From Hyphomonas johnsonii MHS-2 (lineage in GTDB: Bacteria > Pseudomonadota > Alphaproteobacteria > Caulobacterales > Hyphomonadaceae): a stretch of 56,031 bases of DNA. The stretch's first letter is position 1; every line of letters starts with the position of its first letter. The DNA lies in the NCBI RefSeq assembly GCF_000685275.1, contig NZ_ARYK01000014.1, forward strand, positions 1 to 56,031. Reading direction: 5' to 3'. The notes beneath the pieces were generated by a model. It ran no database searches, was not told the origin of the DNA, and saw nothing but the letters and a program-made list of their open reading frames with translations. Position numbers and translations under genes: made by a program. Shown here piece by piece: positions 17,760 to 25,962 of this stretch.

Positions 17760-18098
17760 CTAGCAGCACGCTGCGCGGGCGACCGCATCGGCGATCGGCG
17801 CGCAGATATCGGGGCGGCCAGCGCAGCAGTCTTCGAGCAGGTAGACGATGAGATCGCTCATCGCATCCTGATTGGCTGCGTAGACGATCGAGCGTCCATC
17901 ACGCCGGCGCGTCAGCAAGCCGGCCTGGGCGAGCAGCGTGAGCTGGGCGGAGAGCGTGTTCGGCGCGACGTCAAGCAGGCGCGCGATGTCGCCGGCGGGC
18001 AATCCGGCGGGGCCGCAGCGGATGAGGCACCGGAACACGGCCAGGCGGTTCGGCTGGGCGAGGGCGGAGAGGCGCTGGACAGCAAGATTCGATTCCAT
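17760..18098 (-). CDS. arsR: ArsR-family metalloregulator
   Basis: A 112-aa winged-helix repressor. The DNA-binding segment is ARLLDVAPNTLSAQLTLLAQAGL (a helix-turn-helix, about residues 39-61) followed by the wing RRRDGRSIVYA. A C-terminal EDCCAGRPDIC cluster and terminal AACC give four or more cysteines, suitable for arsenite binding in the manner of CC-type ArsR proteins with a C-terminal sensor site. The start codon lies inside its own operator, with a promoter that predicts a leaderless message. Followed by arsC. Confidence 0.9.
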   Translation of the reverse strand: MESNLAVQRLSALAQPNRLAVFRCLIRCGPAGLPAGDIARLLDVAPNTLSAQLTLLAQAGLLTRRRDGRSIVYAANQDAMSDLIVYLLEDCCAGRPDICAPIADAVARAACC

Positions 18099-18116
18099 AT
18101 TTCAACGAATATGGAA
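18093..18116. promoter_or_regulatory. ArsR operator
   Basis: TTCCATATT (18093-18101), a 6-nt spacer and AATATGGAA (18108-18116) form a perfect 9-bp inverted repeat. It covers the arsR start codon (18096-18098, - strand) and the predicted -10 box. Size and position fit an ArsR autorepression site. It could also influence the divergent HD-domain gene. Confidence 0.8.
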
Positions 18117-18133
18117 GTATGGCCGCCTGTCAA
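18106..18133 (-). promoter_or_regulatory. arsR promoter, predicted leaderless
   Basis: On the - strand TTGACA (18133-18128) is followed by a 16-nt spacer and TATTCG (18111-18106). The expected start point, about 7 nt later, falls at or next to the arsR ATG, leaving no room for a ribosome-binding site. Confidence 0.55.
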
Positions 18134-18201
18134 CAACCTGCCCTTTGCGCCGGCGCCGGGGCGGGTTACACTGGACGCAAACGATCAGGGAGAGACACGG
18201 C

Positions 18202-18804
18202 ATGGCCGACGGACAGGATATGGGCGAACGCGCGAAGTTCCGCGAAATGCTGGAAGGCACGCAGGAAGACTGGGGCATCATTGCCAGCCACGCGAAGGAC
18301 TTCAACAAGGGCCTCGCCAAGCGGGTGCTGGACCATCTGCGCCTGCTGGACGGCGATTATGGCGGCTTCCCGGTCGATCGGCTGACGCATTCCCTGCAGA
18401 CTGCGACGCGCGCACATCGCGACGGGCGGGACGAGGAATACGTGGTCTGTGCGCTGCTGCACGACATCGGTGACACGCTGGGCAGCTATAACCACCCGGA
18501 CGTCGCGGCCGCGATCCTGAAGCCGTTCGTGTCGGAGGCCAACCTGTTCATGGTGGCCAATCACGGCGCGTTCCAAGGCTACTATTTCTTCGAATACCTT
18601 GGTCTCGACAAGAACATGCGCGAGCAGTTCAAGGACAGCCCGCACTACGAATACTGCGCGCAGTTCTGCCACCTGTATGATCAGGCCGCCTTCGATCCGG
18701 ACTATGAAAGCGAATCACTGGAGTTCTTCACGCCGATGGTCGAACGGGTCTTCTCCCGTCCGGTGAATTCCATGTACCTGAAAGCCCTGCAGGAAAAAGC
18801 CTGA
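18202..18804 (+). CDS. HD-domain protein, PhnZ-like/COG4341 type
   Basis: A 200-aa cytosolic protein of the HD superfamily. Candidate metal ligands are His63 (LTHSLQTATRA), His87-Asp88 (ALLHDIGD), His98, His121 (VANHGAFQG) and Asp160 (FCHLYDQAAFDPDY). The HSLQTA segment and this ligand layout resemble the mixed-valent di-iron oxygenases PhnZ and TmpB, and also MIOX, more than classical HD phosphohydrolases. No phosphonate gene lies nearby, so the substrate is open. Start chosen at ATG 18202, after GGGAGAG; the frame is open upstream into the arsR operator. Convergent with the Kazal gene, 4 nt apart. Confidence 0.75.
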   Translation: MADGQDMGERAKFREMLEGTQEDWGIIASHAKDFNKGLAKRVLDHLRLLDGDYGGFPVDRLTHSLQTATRAHRDGRDEEYVVCALLHDIGDTLGSYNHPDVAAAILKPFVSEANLFMVANHGAFQGYYFFEYLGLDKNMREQFKDSPHYEYCAQFCHLYDQAAFDPDYESESLEFFTPMVERVFSRPVNSMYLKALQEKA

Positions 18805-18808
18805 CGGC

Positions 18809-19177
18809 CTAGCCCGTACAGGCACCCTTCGTGGCAACGCTCGTGCCGTCGGCATGGGCTTCGCACGTATTCGGATAGGTCTTGCCGTTACAGCCGCAAA
18901 CCGGCGCGTATTCCCGCGTGCAGAAGGGCGTGATTTCCGCGCAGACGCCTGCGGCATCAGCCGTGGTGACGCAGGCGCCGTCTTCGAACTTGCAGAAAAA
19001 GCCCTCTTCGCACTGCAGCCCGGCAATGCCGCCGCAGGTTTCACCTTCCGCACTGATCGGCAGTGCCTGGATGGCGGGTTCGACGGCATCGACATTTGTC
19101 TCGGAACTGGACGGCGCGCTGCAGGCAGACACGATCAGAAGTGCAGAAATCACAAAGGCTGGAACAGTAAGACGCAT
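18809..19177 (-). CDS. Kazal-domain lipoprotein
   Basis: A 122-aa precursor with a lipoprotein signal (LLIVSAC, lipidated Cys19). The mature part has two cysteine-rich blocks: residues about 47-70 (CGGIAGLQCEEGFFCKF) and a Kazal-type domain at about 78-120 (EYAPVCGCNGKTYPNTCEAH then GAC). The spacing of VCGCNGKTY-NTC matches Kazal protease inhibitors, which are common in eukaryotes and sporadic in bacteria. It may protect the envelope from external or its own proteases; target unknown. Confidence 0.85.
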   Translation of the reverse strand: MRLTVPAFVISALLIVSACSAPSSSETNVDAVEPAIQALPISAEGETCGGIAGLQCEEGFFCKFEDGACVTTADAAGVCAEITPFCTREYAPVCGCNGKTYPNTCEAHADGTSVATKGACTG

Positions 19178-19239
19178 TGATTACCCTTTATAGCGTATGA
19201 GGGGAAACCTGCCCTTTAAACTCGCCTGGGGCAAGCCTC

Positions 19240-20160
19240 TCAGGCTGTCGTCCCTGCGGCAACCAGCGCGAATATGTTCTGGCCATGCTCTGCGCCGGAC
19301 TGGAAGGCCGGGCGGGTCTTGGACGTGTCGGTGATCTGGTCCCATTTGGCGGCGACCGCCTCGGCTGTCAGGGCATCGCCGTGGCCGACGAAGGCACCTT
19401 CGGTTTCGACGATCCGGGCCATCGAGAAGGCACCGGCACCGGCCGACAGGATCAGGCCCGACGGCGCGTCGTCCTTCACAAGGTTCATCACGCCGGGCGT
19501 GACATATTCCGGCTTCAGCTGGTCCAGAACCGCTTGCGGCATCAGGCCTTCTGTCATGCGGGTCGCGGCAATCGGGCAGACCGCGTTGATCTTGATGTTG
19601 TTCTTGGCGCCTTCGATCTTCAGCGTGTTCATCATGCCGACGACACCCAGCTTGGCGGCACCGTAATTGGCCTGGCCGAAATTGCCGTAGAGCCCGGTTG
19701 ACGACGTGGTCACGACGAGGCGGCCGTAATTCTGTTCCTTCATGATGTTCCATGCCGCATGGATCGGCATGAACGAGCCGCGCAGGTGGACGTCGATCAC
19801 CAGGTCGATATCGGCCTGGGTCATCTTGGAGAAGGACTTGTCGCGCAGGATGCCGGCATTGGCGATCAGGATATCGATGCGGCCGAATTTCGACATCGTG
19901 TCGTCGATCATTTTCTGGACGCCCTTTTCGTCCGCGACGGACGAGCCGTTGGCGATGGCTTCACCGCCGAGCGCTTCGATTTCCTTGACCACGGCCTCGG
20001 CTGCGGCCGAATTGCCGCCTGTGCCATCCATGCTGGCGCCGAGATCGTTGATGACCAGTTTCGCGCCGCGGCGGGCAAGCTCGAGCGCATGGCACCGGCC
20101 AAGGCCACCGCCGGCTCCGGTAACGATAGCGACGCGGCCGTCAAAGCGAATATCGGACAT
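19240..20160 (-). CDS. Short-chain dehydrogenase, HSD17B4/MFE-2-like
   Basis: A 306-aa NAD(P)-dependent oxidoreductase. The cofactor loop TGAGGGLG is at about residues 15-22, NAG follows the fourth strand, and the catalytic Ser and YxxxK are in TTSSTGLYGN and YGAAKLG. The VINDLG after strand 2 and the length above 300 aa resemble the (3R)-hydroxyacyl-CoA dehydrogenase part of peroxisomal multifunctional enzyme 2, so a hydroxyacyl-CoA substrate is likely but not proven. The frame is open to 20349; I start at ATG 20160, before FDGRVAIVTG. Confidence 0.85.
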   Translation of the reverse strand: MSDIRFDGRVAIVTGAGGGLGRCHALELARRGAKLVINDLGASMDGTGGNSAAAEAVVKEIEALGGEAIANGSSVADEKGVQKMIDDTMSKFGRIDILIANAGILRDKSFSKMTQADIDLVIDVHLRGSFMPIHAAWNIMKEQNYGRLVVTTSSTGLYGNFGQANYGAAKLGVVGMMNTLKIEGAKNNIKINAVCPIAATRMTEGLMPQAVLDQLKPEYVTPGVMNLVKDDAPSGLILSAGAGAFSMARIVETEGAFVGHGDALTAEAVAAKWDQITDTSKTRPAFQSGAEHGQNIFALVAAGTTA

Positions 20161-20314
20161 GGGAATACTCCTGCATTTGCAACAAATCGATCTGGGCGGT
20201 TCACAACAGACGTTCACGTAAACGTCAAGGTGCCGCCGCTGCGTCATATCTTGCCCTGACCCAGCGTCCGTGATTGCGTACCAAAACAGAACGCACGCAA
20301 AAGGAGGAATCGAC

Positions 20315-20683
20315 ATGCTCGCGTATGTGACACTTGGATCAAATGACAAGGAGAAGGCACTGGCCTTCTACGACGCTGTTCTCGGCGAATTGGGCGCCAA
20401 GCGGTTCTTCGCCAATGACCGCCTGCAATTCTACGGCGTCGGCCCTGGCCAGCCGATGATCGCCATCGGCGATCCCTTTGACAAGGACGCGGCCACCTGC
20501 GGCAATGGCGTGATGCCGGCCCTCGCGGCGCCCGACAATGCCACCGTCGACCGCGTCTACAACAAGGCGATCAGCCTTGGCGCGGTGGACGAAGGCGCAC
20601 CCGGCAACCGGACGCCGAACTTCTACGGTGCCTATTTCCGCGACCCCGACGGCAACAAGCTCTGCGTCTGCAAGCTCGGCTGA
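20315..20683 (+). CDS. VOC-family protein (glyoxalase/bleomycin-resistance fold)
   Basis: A 122-aa protein of the vicinal oxygen chelate superfamily, with the paired beta-alpha-beta modules suggested by YVTLGSNDKEKALAFYDAVL at the N-terminus and the closing YFRDPDGNKLCVCKLG. These proteins bind a metal and small ligands; the specific reaction cannot be inferred. AAGGAGG at 20301-20307 fixes ATG 20315 over the upstream in-frame start at 20270. Divergent from the SDR. Confidence 0.85.
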   Translation: MLAYVTLGSNDKEKALAFYDAVLGELGAKRFFANDRLQFYGVGPGQPMIAIGDPFDKDAATCGNGVMPALAAPDNATVDRVYNKAISLGAVDEGAPGNRTPNFYGAYFRDPDGNKLCVCKLG

Positions 20684-20696
20684 GTCCGCTTCAGGA

Positions 20697-20726
20697 GTGT
20701 CCCCGGGCAACGGTGCCGGGGGACAC
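20697..20726. terminator. Palindrome between the VOC and S10 peptidase genes
   Basis: GTGTCCCC (20697-20704) pairs with GGGGACAC (20719-20726), with a further GGC/GCC pairing inside. It separates two convergent genes and probably terminates both, although no long T-run follows. A related palindrome occurs at 39583-39612. Confidence 0.55.
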
Positions 20727-20741
20727 TTATGCCGGCGCGAT

Positions 20742-22274
20742 CTAGTCGAGCCGTGCGTCTGCGAGATTGCCAGCATAGAAGGCCCGCACGTCGGCCACCA
20801 GCGTCTTCAGGGCATCCTCGTTCAGGTACATCATGTGGCCGGCCTGGTAATAGGTCATGGCCACCCGGTCCTGCGGGATGCCATAGCGAGCGAACGTGAT
20901 CTCCGCGTCGAAGAAGGGGCAGATCATGTCGAAATACCCGCTCGCGACCATCACTTTCAGCGCCGTGTTGTGACGCATTGCCGTGGTCAGCTGGCGACCG
21001 GCATTCACATAATGCGGTTCCCAGTACTCGCCCTCGGGCACGTCACGGAAATTCCACTGCTCCCCGGCATCCGCGCTGGACACCATGTAGGGCCGGTCCA
21101 TCGCAACGCCGAGATCTGACGCCAGGTACTGGTTCAGCAGGGCCGAATAGGCCGAGCTGATGGCGTAGCTGGCGACATCGTCCTCGGGGGTTTCGGCGGC
21201 ATCATCGGCTTCGTCACCCAGGTAGCGGCCATCCAGCCGCCCCAGTGCCACGCCCTTGTCGCGCAGCAATTCCTTCTGGAACCGGGGCATCAGGATACGC
21301 AGGTTCGAGGTTTCGATATAGGCCGGGTCCAGCCCGGTGAAGTGGGCCAGGCGATCGCGGATATGGATGCGTTCCTGCGGGCTCAGCCGGTCGCCCTTCA
21401 TCAGCGCGGGGCCGTATTCGTCCCGGGCGAAGGCGCGCGCCTCGGCCAGGAAAGCCGCCTGCGACACGCCCTGGCCGGCCTTGCCGTGATACTGCGCGGC
21501 CGCCGCCATGCTGGGCAGGTAGGTGATGTAGGAATACATGTTGTCGTGGACCGAGGTGGAGCCCTCATAGTCCAGCGCCTGCGAGATCAGCACGATGCCG
21601 TTGAGGGCGATATCGACATCGCCGGTGGTCAACGTGTTGGCGAGATAGGCCGCCCGTGTCGTGCCGAAGCTTTCCCCGATCAGGTATTTCGGTGCGTTCC
21701 AGCGCTTGTGCTGCGTGATCCATATCCGGATAAATTCGGCAATCGAGCTGCTGTCGCCCTTTTCGTTCCAGTAGTCCTTGTTCTCGCCCTTGCCGATGGC
21801 GCGGCTGTAGCCGGTACCCACGGGGTCGATGAAGACAAGGTCGGTGACGTCCAGGATGGACAGGGGATTGTCGACCAGTGTGTAGGGCGCGGCGCCATCA
21901 TCACTGTCGGCGTTGCTCGCCACCTGCACGCGCTTCGGGCCGAGCAGGCCCATGTGAAGCCAGATCGACGCCGAACCGGGCCCGCCATTGAACACGAAAG
22001 TCACCGGGCGCGCGCTGTCGGCAGAGTCGCGAATGTAGGAGGTGGTGAACAGGCTCGCGGCCGGTTCGCCCTCTTCATTCCGGATCTGCGTCTCGCCCGC
22101 CTCGACCTTGTAGGTGACCTTCGTATTGCCGAACGTGCCGGAATGCTTGCTCTCGAACATCACGGGATCGGGAATCGGCCTGGCCTCTTCCGTCTTGGCT
22201 GTGTCGGGTGTTTCCGGGTCTGCGAAGGCTGGTGCGGCCACAGCCATCACCAGCGCCATGAACAAAGCGCGCAT
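20742..22274 (-). CDS. Secreted S10-family serine carboxypeptidase-like protein
   Basis: A 510-aa precursor with a signal peptide (MRALFMALVMAVAAPAFA). The alpha/beta hydrolase fold carries the S10 landmarks: FNGGPGSAS oxyanion loop near residue 100, DPVGTGYSR, the nucleophile in GESFGT (about Ser202), Asp in SGYFDMICP and His in QAGHMMY near the C-terminus. It should remove C-terminal residues from peptides in the periplasm. I prefer ATG 22274 because GGAG is 8 nt upstream; ATG 22280 (adding MK) has only 2 nt. Confidence 0.9.
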   Translation of the reverse strand: MRALFMALVMAVAAPAFADPETPDTAKTEEARPIPDPVMFESKHSGTFGNTKVTYKVEAGETQIRNEEGEPAASLFTTSYIRDSADSARPVTFVFNGGPGSASIWLHMGLLGPKRVQVASNADSDDGAAPYTLVDNPLSILDVTDLVFIDPVGTGYSRAIGKGENKDYWNEKGDSSSIAEFIRIWITQHKRWNAPKYLIGESFGTTRAAYLANTLTTGDVDIALNGIVLISQALDYEGSTSVHDNMYSYITYLPSMAAAAQYHGKAGQGVSQAAFLAEARAFARDEYGPALMKGDRLSPQERIHIRDRLAHFTGLDPAYIETSNLRILMPRFQKELLRDKGVALGRLDGRYLGDEADDAAETPEDDVASYAISSAYSALLNQYLASDLGVAMDRPYMVSSADAGEQWNFRDVPEGEYWEPHYVNAGRQLTTAMRHNTALKVMVASGYFDMICPFFDAEITFARYGIPQDRVAMTYYQAGHMMYLNEDALKTLVADVRAFYAGNLADARLD

Positions 22275-22549
22275 CTTCATTTCTCCGTGTGGGCGCCCTG
22301 GATTCGGCGGGGCACGCTGACCACGGGGAAACCAAGCGATTGATTATAAAGGCAAAAACTAGCGGCGATCCCCGTCCGCGTCAAACGGTCAGCGAAGGTG
22401 GCGAAGGTGCGCCACCCCCGGCGCCCGATTCCACGCCTGCGGTCGTGGCAATACGGCCCGGAACGCATGCCTCGGCAACTGTCTGCTTTCCATTCGGGTC
22501 TGTCACGGCTAAGTCATAATGCTCTGGAATCGGGCTTGGGAGCGTGTGG

Positions 22550-23845
22550 ATGCTGGCAGGGTATGAATGGGGCTGGGACAATGCCCGGGCACTTGTCGGG
22601 ATCGCCATGATCTATGGCGTTTGCTGGCTGCTCTCGGAAAAACGCGGCCTGTTCCCCTGGCGGATCATCATCGGCGCAACCGTGATGCAGTTTGTCTTCG
22701 CGCTGCTGCTGTTCGGGGTGCCTGTTGTCCGCGGCGTTCTCTTCCACGCCAATGACGTGGTCGACGGCCTGCAGGCCGCGACCCGCGCGGGCACCGGTTT
22801 CGTGTTCGGGTATGTCGGCGACAACACGGCCGGCGCCGAACTGATGGATGGCACGCCGCCGCCGCTGTTCTTCTTCCAGATCCTGCCTATCGTCATTGTG
22901 GTTGCGGCCCTGTCGGCGATCCTCTGGCACTGGCGTATCCTGCGCTGGGTGACCAATGGCTTTGCCTATATCTTCCAGCGCACGATGGGGCTGGGCGGGG
23001 CGACCTCGCTGGCCGTGTCGGCCAACGTGTTCATGGGCATGACCGAGGCGCCGGTGCTGATCCGGCCCTACATCAAGGGCATGACGCGCTCGGAACTGCT
23101 GATCATGATGACGGCGGGTTTCGCGACGATCGCGGGCTCGGTGCTTGTCGTCTACGGCTCGTTCCTTGAGGGCAAGATGGCGAACCCGCTGGCCCAGCTG
23201 CTGACCGCCTCGATCATGGCCGCGCCGGCGGCGGTCGCCGTGGCGCTGACCATGATTCCGGAGACGACCGAGGGCACCGAACGGATGCAGGAGCCGGACT
23301 TCAACTACGCCTCGACGATGGATGCCTTCTCGACCGGCGCCACGGATGGCCTCAAGATCGTACTGAACATCGCGACCATGCTGATTGCCGCGCTGGCACT
23401 GCTCTGGCTGGTCAATGCCGGGCTTGGCGTCTTTCCGGACGTGTTCGGCGCGCCCCTCTCGATCGAACGGGTCCTCGGCTGGATATTCGCACCGCTGATG
23501 TACATGATCGGCGTGCCGATGGGCGAAGCGGCACAATCGGGCTCCCTGATGGGCGTGAAGACGGTGCTGACCGAATTCGTCGCCTTCCTGCAGCTCGCCG
23601 AAGTTCCGGCCGACGGCATGGACCCGCGCACGCGGATCATCACGGCGCATGCGATCTGCGGCTTTGCGAATTTCGGCTCGATGGGCATCCTGATCGGCGG
23701 CCTGTCGATCATCGAACCGGAACGCCGCGACGACTTCCTGTCGCTGGCCTGGCGCACCTTGCTGGCGGGCACGCTGGCGACCTGCCTGTCGGGCGCGGTC
23801 GTGGGCGCATTGCCATACCAGTTGTTCGCGGGTGCGGCGGGCTGA
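22550..23845 (+). CDS. Concentrative nucleoside transporter (NupC/CNT family)
   Basis: A 431-aa inner-membrane symporter importing nucleosides with H+ or Na+. About ten hydrophobic segments are visible. The CNT signatures are GMTEAPVLI (family G-x-TEAP) near the middle, SGSLMGVKTVLTEFVAF and the C-terminal AHAICGFANFGSMGI. GGGAG favours ATG 22550 over GTG 22544. The 270-nt region upstream (22281-22549) holds no gene. A TonB receptor follows 76 nt downstream, probably in the same transcript. Confidence 0.92.
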   Translation: MLAGYEWGWDNARALVGIAMIYGVCWLLSEKRGLFPWRIIIGATVMQFVFALLLFGVPVVRGVLFHANDVVDGLQAATRAGTGFVFGYVGDNTAGAELMDGTPPPLFFFQILPIVIVVAALSAILWHWRILRWVTNGFAYIFQRTMGLGGATSLAVSANVFMGMTEAPVLIRPYIKGMTRSELLIMMTAGFATIAGSVLVVYGSFLEGKMANPLAQLLTASIMAAPAAVAVALTMIPETTEGTERMQEPDFNYASTMDAFSTGATDGLKIVLNIATMLIAALALLWLVNAGLGVFPDVFGAPLSIERVLGWIFAPLMYMIGVPMGEAAQSGSLMGVKTVLTEFVAFLQLAEVPADGMDPRTRIITAHAICGFANFGSMGILIGGLSIIEPERRDDFLSLAWRTLLAGTLATCLSGAVVGALPYQLFAGAAG

Positions 23846-23921
23846 CCTGACGCTTGGAGAGGGCTCGTCAAGTGGCGGTCTTCACCGTAGGACTGGGGCC
23901 AGCCTAGCCGAAGGAGGCTCC

Positions 23922-25952
23922 ATGCTTCACCGTCTGATCGCGACGTCTGCCAGCCTTGCAGTGTTGGCCGCGTGCCTTGCCGGGCAGGCGAGCGGGCAGG
24001 AAGATGCGTCGCGGGCGCTCGAACCCGTCACAGTCTTCGGCGACCGCACGCCGGACCAGCCGGGCTCCAACGCTGTCGCGGACGCTGCGACGATCGCCGA
24101 CACGCTGGCCGACCACCCCGCCGAAATCCTCAATACGCTGCCGGGTGTGAACGTGCAGATGAATTCCGGGCAGGAACACCTGATCGCCATTCGCTCGCCG
24201 GTTCTGACCGGCGGGGCCGGGCAGGGCAGTTTCCTGATCCTCGAGAATGGCGTGCCGACGCGCTCGCCCGCCTTCGGCAACGTCAACAGCCTGATGGAAC
24301 CGCACCATGAAGTGGCGAGCGCCATCGAGGTGGTGCGCGGGCCGGGCAGCGCCAAGTATGGTTCGAATGCCGTTCATGGGCTTGTGAATGTCATTCTCGG
24401 TCAGCCGGGCGATGGCAGTTTCGCAAGCGCAAGCTATGGCACGCTTGGGCGCTATCGCACAGACATGGCGCTCGACGAGGGACGCCATGTGCGCCTCGGC
24501 CTCTCGCTGCAGCACGATAGCGGCTGGCGCGACAATACCGGCGTCGACCAGCAGAAACTGTCGGTCGTCGGGGCTTATGATCTCGCCGGATGGCGCGTCA
24601 CGCCGTGGCTGTCCGCCTCGAACCTGAACCAGGAATCGGCTGGCTATGTCGGCGGCACGGACAGTTACAAGGACCGCGATCTCTCGAAAATGAACCCGAA
24701 CCCTGAAGCCTATCGCGATGCCTGGTCGGCGCGCATCGGTGCGCGGGCAGAGCGGGCAATGGGGCCGGGCACGCTGGTGCTGACGCCTTATGCGCATTCG
24801 CAGGCGATGATCTTCTCGCAGCATTTCCTGCCGAATGGCGGCGTCGAGAAAAACGGCCACACGGGCGGCGGTCTGATGGCGCGTTACGGCTGGCAGGCGA
24901 GCGACGCGCTGGACCTGCGTCTCGGCGCTGACGTCGATGTCGCGAGCGGATACTTGCGTGAAATCCAGCCGGATCCGTTCGGCTTCTTCCCCGGCGACAC
25001 GCGTTTCCCGCAGGGCGTCCACTATGACTTCACGGTGGACACGACGATGCTGGCCCTGTGGGGCGAGGCGGAATGGGCGCTTGGCAACGATGTCAGCATT
25101 CTCGCCGGCCTGCGTGGCGAGACGCATGAATACGACTATGCCACCGATGCGCCGGTCGGCATCAATGGCCGTTTCAATGTGGCCGCCAACCGGACCGACG
25201 AATTCGATCTCCTGACGCCGAAGCTCGGCCTGATCTGGTCGCCGAGCGATATCAGCTATTACATCAACTATGCGCGGGGCGAACGCGCGCCGCAGGCGTC
25301 GGACCTCTACCGGCTGCAGAGCCTGCAGGTGGCGGGTGAGGTCAAGACCGAGGCGCTGGACAGTATCGAGATCGGCGTGCGCGGAAGTGCCGCAGACGGA
25401 CGGCTCGTGTTCGACGTTGCTGCCTACTGGATGGACAAGGAGAACTTCTTCTTCCGTGACAGCGATGGCCTCAACGTGCCGGACGGTTCGACGCGCCACG
25501 TCGGTGTCGAAGCGACCGCCGCGTTCGGCATCACGGACACGCTGGTGCTGAACGGCAATGCCAGCTGGTCTGACCAGACCTACACGTTCGACCGCATCGT
25601 CGGGTCGGGCACAGAGACAATCCGCGACGGCAACGAGATCGACACGGCGCCGGAATGGCTGGCCAATGTCGCGCTCGACTGGCAGGCGACAGAGGCGCTC
25701 CGGCTGTCGCTTTCTGCCGAGCATGTCGGCGAATACTACATGGACCCGGCCAACACGGCGACCTATCCCGGCCACACGATCCTTGCGGCCCGCGGGGCGT
25801 ACACGTTCGACGCAGGAACCGAAGTGTTCCTGATCGTGCGTAACCTGACGGATGAAGCCTATGCGGACCGCGCCGATCTCGCCTTCGGCAACGGACGGTA
25901 TTTCCCCGGCGAGCCGCTGAACGCGACGCTGGGATTGAGAAAGACATTCTAG
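23922..25952 (+). CDS. TonB-dependent outer-membrane receptor
   Basis: A 676-aa precursor with a signal peptide (about residues 1-25). The plug domain runs from about 35 to 160 (LNTLPGVNVQ; EVVRGPGSAKYGSNAVHGLV) and the remainder is a 22-strand-type barrel ending in the outer-membrane signature RKTF with terminal Phe. The YARGERAPQASDLYRLQ strand is typical. The ligand is unknown. Its position directly after a nucleoside permease suggests nucleosides or nucleotides. AAGGAGG precedes ATG 23922. No B12-box-type riboswitch was seen in the 76-nt leader. Confidence 0.93.
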   Translation: MLHRLIATSASLAVLAACLAGQASGQEDASRALEPVTVFGDRTPDQPGSNAVADAATIADTLADHPAEILNTLPGVNVQMNSGQEHLIAIRSPVLTGGAGQGSFLILENGVPTRSPAFGNVNSLMEPHHEVASAIEVVRGPGSAKYGSNAVHGLVNVILGQPGDGSFASASYGTLGRYRTDMALDEGRHVRLGLSLQHDSGWRDNTGVDQQKLSVVGAYDLAGWRVTPWLSASNLNQESAGYVGGTDSYKDRDLSKMNPNPEAYRDAWSARIGARAERAMGPGTLVLTPYAHSQAMIFSQHFLPNGGVEKNGHTGGGLMARYGWQASDALDLRLGADVDVASGYLREIQPDPFGFFPGDTRFPQGVHYDFTVDTTMLALWGEAEWALGNDVSILAGLRGETHEYDYATDAPVGINGRFNVAANRTDEFDLLTPKLGLIWSPSDISYYINYARGERAPQASDLYRLQSLQVAGEVKTEALDSIEIGVRGSAADGRLVFDVAAYWMDKENFFFRDSDGLNVPDGSTRHVGVEATAAFGITDTLVLNGNASWSDQTYTFDRIVGSGTETIRDGNEIDTAPEWLANVALDWQATEALRLSLSAEHVGEYYMDPANTATYPGHTILAARGAYTFDAGTEVFLIVRNLTDEAYADRADLAFGNGRYFPGEPLNATLGLRKTF

Positions 25953-25962
25953 GAGAAAACCG

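Noticed and set aside
23846..23921. Possible cobalamin riboswitch before the TonB receptor
   Set aside because: The 76-nt leader is too short and has no B12-box-like sequence.
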